A DNA stretch of 64,000 nucleotides from an uncultured Verrucomicrobiota bacterium (lineage in GTDB: Bacteria > Verrucomicrobiota > Verrucomicrobiia > Verrucomicrobiales > Verrucomicrobiaceae), in the NCBI GenBank assembly GCA_903848465.1, contig CAINGK010000132.1, forward strand, positions 1-64,000, in the 5' to 3' direction. Both the position numbers and the translations under genes were made by a program. Below the pieces are notes generated by a model. That model was not told the DNA's origin. It made no database searches and saw only the letters and a program-made list of their open reading frames with translations. Shown here one piece after another: positions 16,817 through 25,618 of the stretch. The stretch's first letter is position 1. Every line of letters begins with the position of its first letter.

Positions 16817-17209
16817 TTACTTGGGCGAAGCGGGTGCGGCAGGGGCCGGTGCAGGTGCTGCTGGAGCGGCAGCCGGGGCTGCGGCAGCGGCCTGTTTGAG
16901 CTGGGTGGGTGATCCTGGGACAACCTGGGTGCTGGCTCCGACGGGTTTAGAGGCGAGGGCGGCGAGCGTTTTCTCAAAGACCGCCTTCTTCTTGGCGGCG
17001 TCGTTCAGACCCAGTTTGGCGATGTTATCAGTCTGAGCCTTGAGGATTTCAGCGGTGTTGTTGAAGCGTTCCTGCTCGCGCGGGTCAAAACCCTGCTTCG
17101 ATTCATTGAAGGCCTGGATCAGGGTGAACAGCACGGCGAAGCCTGCGAAGGCTCCGAGCACCCACATAAAGGTGGCTCCGGCTTTTTTGGATGTTTCGGG
17201 CTGCGACAT
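16817..17209 (-). CDS. Small membrane protein with Ala/Pro-rich tail
   Basis: 130 residues: a transmembrane helix at about 13-33 (FMWVLGAFAGFAVLFTLIQAF), a hydrophilic, helix-prone region (about 38-90), then a tail of about 35 residues made nearly all of alanine and proline. It lies 3 bp before the ccoN-like gene and 14 bp after actF, so it is inside the operon. No family is recognised. It may be an accessory subunit that bridges ACIII and the cbb3-like module; this is inference from position only. Confidence 0.65.
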   Translation of the reverse strand: MSQPETSKKAGATFMWVLGAFAGFAVLFTLIQAFNESKQGFDPREQERFNNTAEILKAQTDNIAKLGLNDAAKKKAVFEKTLAALASKPVGASTQVVPGSPTQLKQAAAAAPAAAPAAPAPAPAAPASPK

Positions 17210-17223
17210 GGAAAAACGGGGAA

Positions 17224-18534
17224 TCAGTTAATGACGTTCACGGACTCGATGAGGCGCGGATCACGCCATGGATACAGGCTGTATTTGGCCAGACCACGCA
17301 GGTAAAGGAAACCCATGGTGCCAAACACGGCGCAAAGTGCGGCGATGTCTTGCACCCAAGCTCCGGGAGCAAAGACGCCGATGCCAAGGGACGGACCACG
17401 CTCAGGGATGACGATCCAATAGATGTCCACAAGGTGCATGAAGAGGATCCAGAGACAGCCGAGGCTGATGATCACTGGGTTCTTTTTGCGCTTCTGGGAG
17501 AGCAAGAAAAGGAACGGACCGATGAAGTGCCCCAGAAGAATGAAGATGGACACAGCGCGCCATTCTTCCGTGTTACGGGTCAGGTAGAAGCGAGTTTCTT
17601 CGGTGATGTTGGCGTACCAGATCAGGAAATACTGGCTGAAGGAAATGTAAGCCCAAAATACCGTGAAGGCGAAGAGCAGCTTGCCCATGAGATGGTAATG
17701 CTCACCGGTGACCACTTTTTGCAGATAGCCCAAGCTGCGCAGCCAGGTGACCACGAGAATGGACAAGGCCATCGACGACCAGGCACAACCCGCAAAGATG
17801 TAAACACCCCACATGGTGGAGAACCAGTTGTAGTCGAGACCCACCAGCCAGTCATAGGCAGCGAAGGTCACAGTCAGGGCAAAGGGGAGCAGGACGATGC
17901 AGGAAAACTGGCGCGACCAGATCGTGTGCTTGATGTCGCCATCCTGTTCCTGCTTGAGGGATCTGCCGCGCAGGGTGCGGGCGATGAACCAGAGTACCAG
18001 GAAGTAGGCGGCAAAACGGCTGTACCAGGAGAACCAGGTGGTCAGGTTCATGTAGCCAAACTTGGTAACGAGCACATGCAGATGCGGGTTGTCCACCGCC
18101 ATGTGATGCAGCGCTTCTTTCACGGTGCCACCATGCTCTGTGGCATGATGCGCGGCCTCGCGATGATGAACCATCCACTCATAGAGGGGCTGATTAACCG
18201 ACGTTAAGAGGAGAGGAGACGCGAGAATGGCCAGAGGGATGACCATGTTGGCCATATTTTCCCAGATGCGACGCACGGCGACACCCCAGCTCGAATTGGA
18301 AGCGCTGTGGAGCAGGATCCAGAAGCAGCCGCCGACCACGAAGGTGAAGCAGAAGAAGACGGCGAACAGCCAGGAGTAGGCAAAAGTGGCCGTGTTGTTG
18401 AAGAAGAAAAAGGCCGAAGCGACGATACCGAGCAGGCCGAAAAGGCCCAACGTGCCAATGAGCTTGCCGCCCTTGACTGGTTCGAATTTCTCTCCGCCCT
18501 GGGGCAGATCTTTAAAGGTGACGTGGTGACTCAT
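17224..18534 (-). CDS. actF: Alternative complex III subunit ActF
   Basis: 436 residues with about ten transmembrane helices. ActF and ActC are homologous NrfD/PsrC-like membrane subunits of alternative complex III, a quinol:cytochrome c (or HiPIP/oxidase) oxidoreductase that replaces bc1. Recognisable pieces are WSRQFSCIVLLPFALTVTFAAYDWLVGLDYNWFSTMWGVYIFAGC and a conserved end FLYLRGLAKYSLYPWRDPRLIES. A His-rich loop (about residues 120-150) lies between helices. It is the last of six contiguous act genes in the canonical A-B-C-D-E-F order, 24 bp after actE. Confidence 0.92.
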   Translation of the reverse strand: MSHHVTFKDLPQGGEKFEPVKGGKLIGTLGLFGLLGIVASAFFFFNNTATFAYSWLFAVFFCFTFVVGGCFWILLHSASNSSWGVAVRRIWENMANMVIPLAILASPLLLTSVNQPLYEWMVHHREAAHHATEHGGTVKEALHHMAVDNPHLHVLVTKFGYMNLTTWFSWYSRFAAYFLVLWFIARTLRGRSLKQEQDGDIKHTIWSRQFSCIVLLPFALTVTFAAYDWLVGLDYNWFSTMWGVYIFAGCAWSSMALSILVVTWLRSLGYLQKVVTGEHYHLMGKLLFAFTVFWAYISFSQYFLIWYANITEETRFYLTRNTEEWRAVSIFILLGHFIGPFLFLLSQKRKKNPVIISLGCLWILFMHLVDIYWIVIPERGPSLGIGVFAPGAWVQDIAALCAVFGTMGFLYLRGLAKYSLYPWRDPRLIESVNVIN

Positions 18535-18558
18535 GCCGGGATTCGCGTGATCGTGCCG

Positions 18559-19242
18559 TTACTGGAGGGGAAGGGTGACGCCAGACTCTTTAGCGGCGAG
18601 TTGCAGGGAGCGGATGTAGGCCACAATGGCCCAGCGGTCGCGCAAAGTGACGTTGCCGCCGTAGCCGCCCATCAGGCCTTTGCCGTTGGTGATGACATCA
18701 AAGATGGCACCATCCGCGCGGTAGGCGGCGGCATTGGCTGGGTCCGTGTTGCCGGGCTGCTGAAAGTTGAAAGCAGTGAGGATGCCGTATTTGGAGGTGA
18801 CACCCTTGCCATTACCGGAGGCACCGTGGCAGATGGCACAGTGGATGCCGAAACGCTGCTCGCCACGCTTGAGGAAGGCTTCATTGAAGACCGCCGGATC
18901 ACTGGTGATTTCTTTCGGCAATCCGTCGCCGTAGAAGTCACCTTCTTTGCCGGTGTCATAATAACCGAGGCCGCTGGTGAAAGCGACGCGGGCAGGCTTG
19001 GCACCATCCGCTGCGGGTTTGGCAGGGATTTCAAAACCCATCGGCAGCGTGCCTTTGACCGGCATGCGAGCGCCACGACCATCCGCAAAGAATTCGCTGC
19101 TGGCCTGGTATTTCACCTTGGCCTGATGGTCCATGTCCGGGATGATTTCGAGCGGTGGCAGTTCCGATTTGCTGCCACGGAAGCCAAACGCGCTCACAAT
19201 GATCGCGGCGGCAAAGATATAGCTGAGAAAGAAGTACTTCAT
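18559..19242 (-). CDS. actE: Alternative complex III subunit ActE (monoheme cytochrome c)
   Basis: 227 residues with an N-terminal hydrophobic segment (about 4-21) and a cytochrome c domain with CAICH at 135-139 followed by GASGNGKGV. The likely axial methionine is in GLMGGYGGNVTLRDRWAIVAYIRSLQ. ActE carries the single heme thought to hand electrons from ACIII to the terminal oxidase or to a soluble carrier. A region before the heme (PMGFEIPAKPAADG, GKEGDFYGDGLP) matches ActE rather than generic cytochromes. It lies 18 bp after actD and 24 bp before actF. Confidence 0.9.
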   Translation of the reverse strand: MKYFFLSYIFAAAIIVSAFGFRGSKSELPPLEIIPDMDHQAKVKYQASSEFFADGRGARMPVKGTLPMGFEIPAKPAADGAKPARVAFTSGLGYYDTGKEGDFYGDGLPKEITSDPAVFNEAFLKRGEQRFGIHCAICHGASGNGKGVTSKYGILTAFNFQQPGNTDPANAAAYRADGAIFDVITNGKGLMGGYGGNVTLRDRWAIVAYIRSLQLAAKESGVTLPLQ

Positions 19243-19260
19243 GGTGCGGGTAAGCGAGGC

Positions 19261-19860
19261 TTAGATTTCGTCCTCCACGAGTTCGATGTTCTTGCCGCCG
19301 GCTTTTTCGAGAAGGCTCTTGGTGCCTTCCTGGGAGAATTTAGGATCGCGGGCTTCGATGCAGACGAAGAAACCGTCGTCAGAGAACTTGCCGAAGTTCT
19401 TGGAAACAAACAGAGGATGGTTCCAGCGTGGGAGGCCGATGAGCGCCAGCAGGCCGAAGAGGGTCGTGAAAGCGCTGAACAAGATCGTCAGCTCAAACAT
19501 CACTGGGAAGAACGCTGGCAGGGTCCAAATGTCGGTAGGCTTGCCCTGCACGACGGTCGGATAAGTTTCGACGATCTTTTGCAAGAAGCCGAGGCCGATA
19601 TGGCTCCAGAAATTCGTCTGCGTGATCGTTTCCAGGGTGAAAGCAATCGTGGTGCCAGTGATGCCGCCGCAGAAGACAAAAACAGGCAGCTTCGAGCTGG
19701 GATTGCCCATTGCCTCGTCCATGCCGTGAATGGGGAAGGGCGAATGCACGTCCCAGCGCTGATAGCCGGCATCACGCACATGCTCGGCGGCATGATAGAG
19801 ATCCTTCACGCTGTCAAATTCAGCGAGGTAGCCGTGGACTCGTTTGAGGGTGGTACTCAC
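19261..19860 (-). CDS. actD: Alternative complex III subunit ActD (DUF3341)
   Basis: 199 residues. A soluble N-terminal part (about 1-60; VHGYLAEFDSVKDLYHAAEHVRDAGYQRWDVHSPFPIHGMDEAMG) is followed by two transmembrane helices (about 65-85 and 120-142) and a C-terminal tail. The phrase DVHSPFPIHGMDEAMG is a very characteristic DUF3341/ActD signature. ActD packs against ActC in the complex and is not known to hold a cofactor. Gene order and 21-bp spacing after actC support co-transcription. Confidence 0.92.
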   Translation of the reverse strand: MSTTLKRVHGYLAEFDSVKDLYHAAEHVRDAGYQRWDVHSPFPIHGMDEAMGNPSSKLPVFVFCGGITGTTIAFTLETITQTNFWSHIGLGFLQKIVETYPTVVQGKPTDIWTLPAFFPVMFELTILFSAFTTLFGLLALIGLPRWNHPLFVSKNFGKFSDDGFFVCIEARDPKFSQEGTKSLLEKAGGKNIELVEDEI

Positions 19861-19881
19861 AGTCAGGGTGCAGTTAGAATG

Positions 19882-21345
19882 TTAGGCGGCGACGGGTTTG
19901 GCGACGTGACGGTCGGAATAGTCCATGAGGTCTTCCTCTTGGATGCCCGGCTCGGCATGGTCGTCCTTGTGCGGATTCGACTGCGGCAGCACGCCTTTGA
20001 CTTCGCCGATAGCGATGACAGGCAGGAAGCGAAGGAACAGCAGGAACAGCATCATGAAGAACCCAAAGGTGCCGAGGAAAGTGTACTTATCGACCCAGGT
20101 GGCCTCATAGACGCGCCAGGAACCCGGCGTCATGTGGCGCTCCAGCGTGGTGGCGATGATGACGTAGCGCTCGAACCACATACCAGCGTTCACGAACATG
20201 CAGACGATCATGACGACCCACACGTTGTGGCGGCACCAGCGGATCCAGAACAACTGCGGCGCAAACACGTTGCAGCTAAACATCCAGTAGTAGGCCCAGG
20301 TGGAGGGACCGGTAAGACCACGCAGCGTGAAGGCGGCAGCTTCATACGGATTGGCGCTGTAATAGGCCACGAAGAGCTCCATGCAGTAGGCATAACCAAC
20401 GATCGTGCCCGTGAGCAGGATGATCTTGGCCATGTTGTCCACGTGCTTCGGGGTGATGAGGTCATCCAGGCCGTAAATGCGGCGCACCGGAAGCATGAGG
20501 GTCAACACCATGGCGAAACCACCGAAGATAGCACCTGCGACGAAGTAGGGTGGGAAGATGGTGGTGTGCCAGCCGGGAACGATGGAGGTGGCGAAGTCGA
20601 AGGACACGACGGAATGCACGGAAAGCACCAGCGGTGTCGAGAGAGCGGCCAGCAACATGTAAGCCGTCTCGTAGTGGCTCCAGTGGCGGTTACCACCGCG
20701 CCAGCCGAGGGCAAACAAGCCGTAGAGGAACTTCTTCAAGCCGGGACGGCAGCGGTCACGCAGCGTGGCAAGGTCGGGAACGAGGCCGAGGAACCAGAAC
20801 ACCGCAGAAACGCTGAAGTAAGTCGAGACGGCGAACACGTCCCAGAGCAGGGGAGATTTGAAGTTCTGCCAGATGGCGTTGGCGTTCGGGATTGGCGCGA
20901 GGAACCACACCATCCACACACGACCGACGTGGAAGGCTGGGAACAAGCCAGCGCACATCACGGCGAAGATCGTCATGGCTTCTGCAGCGCGGTTCACTGA
21001 GGTACGCCACTTCTGGCGGGTGAGGAACAAGATGGCAGAAATGAGCGTGCCAGCGTGACCGATACCGATCCAGAACACGAAGTTGGTGATGTCCCAGGCC
21101 CAAGCGACCGGCTGTTTCTGACCCCAGACACCAACGCCGGTGGAGATGAGGTAAGTGAAACAGAAGACCATCAATCCGGTCAGCAACACGGAAGGCACAA
21201 ACAGGATCCACCACAAGGCGGGCTGTTTGTTTTCCACGATGCCGCAGATGCGGTTCGTGATCCAAGAATAGGAGCGGTTGTTCAACACCAGCGGCTCGCG
21301 GTCGAGGATGCGCGGGGTGTTAGATGCTGTGGCGGAGGCGTCCAT
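19882..21345 (-). CDS. actC: Alternative complex III quinol-oxidising membrane subunit ActC (NrfD-like)
   Basis: 487 residues with about ten transmembrane helices. ActC is the NrfD/PsrC-family subunit that binds and oxidises menaquinol at the periplasmic side. Typical segments: [57 protein letters not shown] (shown here in part: [17 protein letters not shown] and [16 protein letters not shown]), [28 protein letters not shown] and [16 protein letters not shown]. The His/Asp residues in the GIGHAGT and SVVSFDF segments are where the quinol site and proton path are placed in the family. The gene starts 9 bp after actB. Confidence 0.95.
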   Translation of the reverse strand: MDASATASNTPRILDREPLVLNNRSYSWITNRICGIVENKQPALWWILFVPSVLLTGLMVFCFTYLISTGVGVWGQKQPVAWAWDITNFVFWIGIGHAGTLISAILFLTRQKWRTSVNRAAEAMTIFAVMCAGLFPAFHVGRVWMVWFLAPIPNANAIWQNFKSPLLWDVFAVSTYFSVSAVFWFLGLVPDLATLRDRCRPGLKKFLYGLFALGWRGGNRHWSHYETAYMLLAALSTPLVLSVHSVVSFDFATSIVPGWHTTIFPPYFVAGAIFGGFAMVLTLMLPVRRIYGLDDLITPKHVDNMAKIILLTGTIVGYAYCMELFVAYYSANPYEAAAFTLRGLTGPSTWAYYWMFSCNVFAPQLFWIRWCRHNVWVVMIVCMFVNAGMWFERYVIIATTLERHMTPGSWRVYEATWVDKYTFLGTFGFFMMLFLLFLRFLPVIAIGEVKGVLPQSNPHKDDHAEPGIQEEDLMDYSDRHVAKPVAA

Positions 21346-21354
21346 GTGTCCGGG

Positions 21355-24300
21355 TTAGTATTGATTGTTGCTCCACACGGCGATGTTTTCGGCGCCGGGC
21401 ATGTTCTTGTTCGGATTGCGCAGACGGGCGAGGTAGCTCGTGCGCGGGCGGGTGCCGATGTATTTGAGCAACTGGTAGTCGCGTGGAGAAGCCTTTGCTT
21501 TGACGATGGCGGATTTTGGATCGGCCAGATCGCCGAAGACAATCGCTTCCGCCGGGCAGGACTGCTGACAGGCGGTTTTGACGGTGTCGGTCGGCACGCG
21601 GAAGTTCTTCGTATCGCGCTGCACCTGCTTCTGCAAGATCTTGGCGGATTCGAGGCGCTGCACGCAGTAGGTACACTTCTCGATAACACCGCGCATGCGG
21701 ACAGTGACGTTCGGATTGCGCTGGAGGCGGAGGCTTTCGTCTTCGCGCTTCTCACCCAGAGGACCCGCGTAAAGATTGCCGACTTTCATGCCGAGCACGG
21801 TGGTGTCGATCAGCGGATTGCGCTTGTTGTAGTCGAACCAGTTGAAGCGGCGGGCGGTGTAAGGGCAATTGTTCGCGCAGTAGCGGGTGCCGATGCAGCG
21901 ATTGTAAGCCATGGCGTTCAGACCATCTGGCGTATGAACGGTGGCGTTCACTGGGCAAACAGTTTCGCACGGAGCGGATTCGCACTGCTGGCAGGCCAGC
22001 GGCTGATGCACCATTTCGGCGTTCTCCAGCTGTTCAGGGGTCGGATTGTCTTCGGCCCAGGTGCTTTCCTGTTCGACTTCGTTCTTGCCCCACTTGGCGA
22101 CAGCGAAGTAGCGGTCCATACGAATCCACTGCATCACACGGCCTTTGCGGACCTGGTCTTTACCGACGACGGGAATGTTGTTTTCACTCTGGCAGGCGAC
22201 GATGCAAGCCGTGCAACCAATGCACTTGCTGAGATCGATCGACATGCCCCACTGGTGCTGCTTCTCGTAGTCGAAGCCGTCCGGGTTCTCCTCGGATTTA
22301 ACTCCGACCTGACCCTTGTAGAAGGAAATGTTTTCCGGGATGTGACCGTCCATGCCGGTCTTCTGAGCAAAGGCGACATCCTTGTTGAAGGTGTCGAGCG
22401 TGCCTTCACGATACAGCGCGCGGCCTTCCATCGTGTTCTGATCCTGGGTGATGCCCAGTTCAGCGATGGTGGGGAGCACTTCGATCTTCGCACCGCTCAG
22501 GACAAACGTGCCGGGCTGCTTGCGCAGGGCATAGGCGTTCACGCCGCGACCGCTGCCGACCACGCCAACGCCGGTCTGGCCGTAGCCGAGTGTCAGGGTG
22601 ATGGAATTGGACACATGTCCAGGGGCTTCGATGGCCGGGATTTCAATCGCGGTCTCGCCGACAGTGATCTTGACGAGCTGGCCTTCTTTGAGACCCAGAC
22701 GACGGAAGGTGACGGAGCCAATCCAAGCGGCATTTTCCCAGGTGAGTTTCGTCACTGGATCGGGCGCTTCCTGCAACCAAGCGTTATTAGCGTAACGACC
22801 ATCATAGACGCTGGAGTCAGCCACGAGCACAACTTCTGGAGCGTCATCCGAAGGTGCTGCGGCAGGTTTAGCCTTGGCAACGAATTCGGCAGCAGCGGCC
22901 ACATTCGGCGCTGCGGTGGCCTTGGCGTAAGCGGAGCCTTTGAGGAAGCCGTCACGCACGGTGAAATTCCATTTCGATTCGTCGAGACTACCCGCCACAA
23001 CAGCGAAGGTGTCGCGCACGGCGGTGTAAGCGGCGTCCTGCGCGGGGGCAGCAGGAGCGGCACCGGCGGCGGCTGGCGCAGCAGCTTCGGCAGGGCCGAG
23101 CTTCTTGCGGCCCAGAAGTGCCAACAGGATTTCCACATTGCTAGCTCCGTCATAGAGCGGCGCGATCATCGGCTGAACGATCGAGTAGGTGCCATCGGCG
23201 GCACGCAGATCGCCCCAGGTTTCAAGGTAATGAGCCGCAGGAATGTGCAGCGCAGCCTGACGTGCCGTGACGTTTTTCTGCGTTCCCACATGAATGAGAT
23301 TCACGCCTTTGTCCGAAACGAGCTTTGCCAGCGCGGCTGCGTCCGGAGCATCGTAGTAGAGGCTGGCAGTTGTCAGCGAAACGAGGGTTTTCACCTGACC
23401 GCCGGCAATGGCTGCCTGCAGATCAGCGAAGGTGCCGAGTTCAGGAGCCGGAGCCGCTTGGAGCAGTTCAATGGTCGAGTCGTAAGCACCGAGGGCGCTG
23501 TTGATCGAAGCGACGAGTGCATGCACTTCAGCACCGTAGCGGGAACCGGCGAGCACAACGGCCTTGCCTTTGTTGTCGATCAAATCACGCACCGCAGGAG
23601 CGATCCATTCTTTGAGACCCGCAGGCGCAGTGTCAGCCAGAGCCTTAGCGGAGGAGTCTCCCAACTGAGCAGCGATCAAAGCCGCAGCCACGGGGATCAG
23701 GCTTGCCGCGAGCGGCTTGCGGTGATCGGCCATGCCGCCGGTCAGTGTGTAACGATTTTCCAGGACGTAGAGACGGTTCATGTCCGCCGTTTTCACTTCC
23801 TTGGCACGATGCTTGGTGAAAGCAGAGATCGGCTCGCCCGCTACCGGGTCAACACCGAGGAAATCGCAGTCGAGTGAGAGGATGCGTGTCGCAGAACCCA
23901 GCTTTACGAAGGGCTTCACTCCGGCACCAAACACGGCCTTGTTGGCAGCAGCCTGGCCTTCGCCACCCACCGCTTCGTATTGGAAGAGTTTGGCCTGCGG
24001 ATAAGCGGTCTTCACTTCAGCGAGCAGACGCTGATAGGTCGGGGAGGTCGAGTCGCCAACCACGATGCCGAGGCTGGCACCCGAGGTCTTTTTCGCTTCA
24101 GCGACAGCGGAAGCGAGCAGATCGTTCGCCTTGGCCCAGGAGAGTTCCTTGCCAGCGCCCATCGGCTTCTGCGAGCGCTCAGGATCGTACAAATCCAGCA
24201 CGGATGCCTGAGCAAAACTATGGATACCACCACCCAGGGGGTGAAGAGGATTGCCAGCAAGATGGGTCGGACGGCCTTCATGCGTGGTGACGACCAGCGG

Positions 24301-24624
24301 CACCGCACCGCCACTTTGCGGCATCGAGGTAGCGTACAGCAAGGACTTGCCAGGAACCATCCACTCAACGTGCTGAGTGTAAGGCAGGATGTTGACCAGC
24401 GGACGGCGGCAGCTTGCCAGACCCATCATGCCCACGCTGGCACCCATGATCTTCAAGAATTCACGGCGGCTATTCTCGCGCTCTTCCTCGTTCAGGGTGT
24501 CCCCCTCGGGGAATTCACGGCCCAGATTTTTCAAGAAATCTTCACGGCGGTCCAGTTCGGCGACGCTGCGCCAATAGCGCTTGGCGTTTTGCGGCTCCTC
24601 AGGATGCTTCCAAATTTTTTTCAT
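21355..24624 (-). CDS. actB: Alternative complex III Fe-S subunit ActB
   Basis: 1089 residues. The N terminus has a twin-arginine motif (SRREFLKIMGASVGM, about residues 52-66), consistent with export to the periplasm folded. The first two thirds are related to molybdopterin oxidoreductases (ActB1), which in ACIII lacks the Mo cofactor. The last third (ActB2) is a ferredoxin-like domain with four cysteine clusters: CIGCTACIVAC, CQQCESAPCETVCP, CIGTRYCANNCP and CTYC...CQQSCP, giving the expected three 4Fe-4S and one 3Fe-4S centres. An alanine-rich linker lies near residues 505-525. It relays electrons from ActC toward the hemes of ActA and ActE. Confidence 0.96.
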   Translation of the reverse strand: MKKIWKHPEEPQNAKRYWRSVAELDRREDFLKNLGREFPEGDTLNEEERENSRREFLKIMGASVGMMGLASCRRPLVNILPYTQHVEWMVPGKSLLYATSMPQSGGAVPLVVTTHEGRPTHLAGNPLHPLGGGIHSFAQASVLDLYDPERSQKPMGAGKELSWAKANDLLASAVAEAKKTSGASLGIVVGDSTSPTYQRLLAEVKTAYPQAKLFQYEAVGGEGQAAANKAVFGAGVKPFVKLGSATRILSLDCDFLGVDPVAGEPISAFTKHRAKEVKTADMNRLYVLENRYTLTGGMADHRKPLAASLIPVAAALIAAQLGDSSAKALADTAPAGLKEWIAPAVRDLIDNKGKAVVLAGSRYGAEVHALVASINSALGAYDSTIELLQAAPAPELGTFADLQAAIAGGQVKTLVSLTTASLYYDAPDAAALAKLVSDKGVNLIHVGTQKNVTARQAALHIPAAHYLETWGDLRAADGTYSIVQPMIAPLYDGASNVEILLALLGRKKLGPAEAAAPAAAGAAPAAPAQDAAYTAVRDTFAVVAGSLDESKWNFTVRDGFLKGSAYAKATAAPNVAAAAEFVAKAKPAAAPSDDAPEVVLVADSSVYDGRYANNAWLQEAPDPVTKLTWENAAWIGSVTFRRLGLKEGQLVKITVGETAIEIPAIEAPGHVSNSITLTLGYGQTGVGVVGSGRGVNAYALRKQPGTFVLSGAKIEVLPTIAELGITQDQNTMEGRALYREGTLDTFNKDVAFAQKTGMDGHIPENISFYKGQVGVKSEENPDGFDYEKQHQWGMSIDLSKCIGCTACIVACQSENNIPVVGKDQVRKGRVMQWIRMDRYFAVAKWGKNEVEQESTWAEDNPTPEQLENAEMVHQPLACQQCESAPCETVCPVNATVHTPDGLNAMAYNRCIGTRYCANNCPYTARRFNWFDYNKRNPLIDTTVLGMKVGNLYAGPLGEKREDESLRLQRNPNVTVRMRGVIEKCTYCVQRLESAKILQKQVQRDTKNFRVPTDTVKTACQQSCPAEAIVFGDLADPKSAIVKAKASPRDYQLLKYIGTRPRTSYLARLRNPNKNMPGAENIAVWSNNQY

Positions 24625-24646
24625 GTGTCAGAAAAAGGGGCGCGGG

Positions 24647-25453
24647 TTAGCGGTGGCAGGCGGTGCAGGATTCCGGCGGCTGAATCTGCCAGTGCTTCTT
24701 GATCTGGGTGCCCACTTCAGTCTGGGTCACGTCTTTACCGTAAGTTTTCTCAGCTAGCGCGAGCACCTGTTCGAGGTTCTCGGCTTTGGCACCGGCACCA
24801 GCGATGGTGGTAGCGATCTCGCCCACTGGAACCTTCTTGTCGAGCAGTGCTTTGTAGAAGTCAGCGCGCTTCAAATCGCCAGCCTTGTAATCAAGCTTGG
24901 TGACGAACTCGAGAGGGCGCAGGTTCTTCTCAGGATTGCGATGGCAGTCAAGGCACCAGCCCATCGACTGCGGCTGATCGTGGCGGACGACTTCCATCTC
25001 AGTGATCTTGCCGTGGCAATTCACACAGGAGATGCCGCGGTTGAGATGGGCGCTGTGATTGAAATAGACGTAATCCGGTGCCTTGTGGACTTTGACCCAC
25101 GGGATGGACTTGCCGGTTTCGTTGGCTTTGATGACCATCTCCAGCTTGGGAGAATTGCTGCGGATGTTGCCTTTGCCCGGGCCATGGCAATTGAAGCAGG
25201 TCTGATTCGTCGGGACGTTCGAGTGGCTGGAGGTCTCACCAAAGCTATGGCAGTAGCGGCAATCGAGCGCGAGCTGGCCCGCGTGGATTTTGTGTGAGAA
25301 CGGCACCGGCTGCGTCGGTTCATAACCTACGCGAGTGTATTTCGGTGTGAAGTAGTAGGCAATGCCGACACTCACGCCGAAGGCAATGAACACGACGGCA
25401 ATGGCGAGCTTGAGCGGCAGCCAGTTGGTCCAACGCGGAAAAAAGTTACCCAT
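24647..25453 (-). CDS. actA: Alternative complex III pentaheme cytochrome ActA
   Basis: 268 residues: one transmembrane helix (about 13-35) then a periplasmic domain with five heme c motifs, CRYCH (65-69), CFNCH (86-90), CVNCH (143-147), CLDCH (167-171) and CTACH (263-267), the number reported for Rhodothermus marinus ActA. The fifth motif is only two residues from the C terminus. As the first gene of the operon it sits downstream of the predicted promoter and a CRP-like palindrome. It is followed by actB after 22 bp. Confidence 0.95.
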   Translation of the reverse strand: MGNFFPRWTNWLPLKLAIAVVFIAFGVSVGIAYYFTPKYTRVGYEPTQPVPFSHKIHAGQLALDCRYCHSFGETSSHSNVPTNQTCFNCHGPGKGNIRSNSPKLEMVIKANETGKSIPWVKVHKAPDYVYFNHSAHLNRGISCVNCHGKITEMEVVRHDQPQSMGWCLDCHRNPEKNLRPLEFVTKLDYKAGDLKRADFYKALLDKKVPVGEIATTIAGAGAKAENLEQVLALAEKTYGKDVTQTEVGTQIKKHWQIQPPESCTACHR

Positions 25454-25473
25454 AGAAAGTGTCAGCAGATGAG

Positions 25474-25493
25474 CTTGTGAAAAATTTCACAAG
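25474..25493. promoter_or_regulatory. CRP/FNR-family-like operator upstream of actA
   Basis: A perfect palindrome, CTTGTGAAA-AA-TTTCACAAG, containing TGTGA-N6-TCACA, the consensus recognised by CRP. It lies 21-40 bp upstream of the actA start codon. Given the predicted -10 at 25501-25506, it falls at or just after the transcription start, a position more typical of repression. The regulator is not in the window, and a role as an mRNA hairpin cannot be excluded. Confidence 0.5.
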
Positions 25494-25500
25494 GAGATTC

Positions 25501-25529
25501 AGAATATGAAAGCATGAGCAAGTTTGCAA
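25501..25529 (-). promoter_or_regulatory. Predicted sigma-70-type promoter of the ACIII-oxidase operon
   Basis: On the minus strand TTGCAA (25529-25524) and TATTCT (25506-25501) are separated by exactly 17 bp, with the predicted start about 40 bp before the actA ATG. Both hexamers are fair matches to -35 and -10 consensus. No other candidate of this quality was noticed in the 165-bp gap between actA and the next gene. Confidence 0.4.
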
Positions 25530-25618
25530 CCGTCATGTTGTTGTTTTTGAACTTTTATGCACAAACCTTGTCTATTGCGAACCTGTCGCAAAAAAACCGC
25601 CTTTGGAACGCGTTTCCC

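Noticed and set aside
15326..17209. Active cbb3-type oxidase (ccoNOP) as a second terminal oxidase
   Set aside because: The CcoN homologue lacks the CuB histidine pair and both helix-X heme ligands, so a working cbb3 oxidase is not supported.
18307..23877. Very long open frames on the plus strand (about 900 residues each) opposite the act operon
   Set aside because: They are antisense to well-identified act genes; long antisense frames are expected in GC-rich DNA with strong codon bias, and their translations show no motifs.
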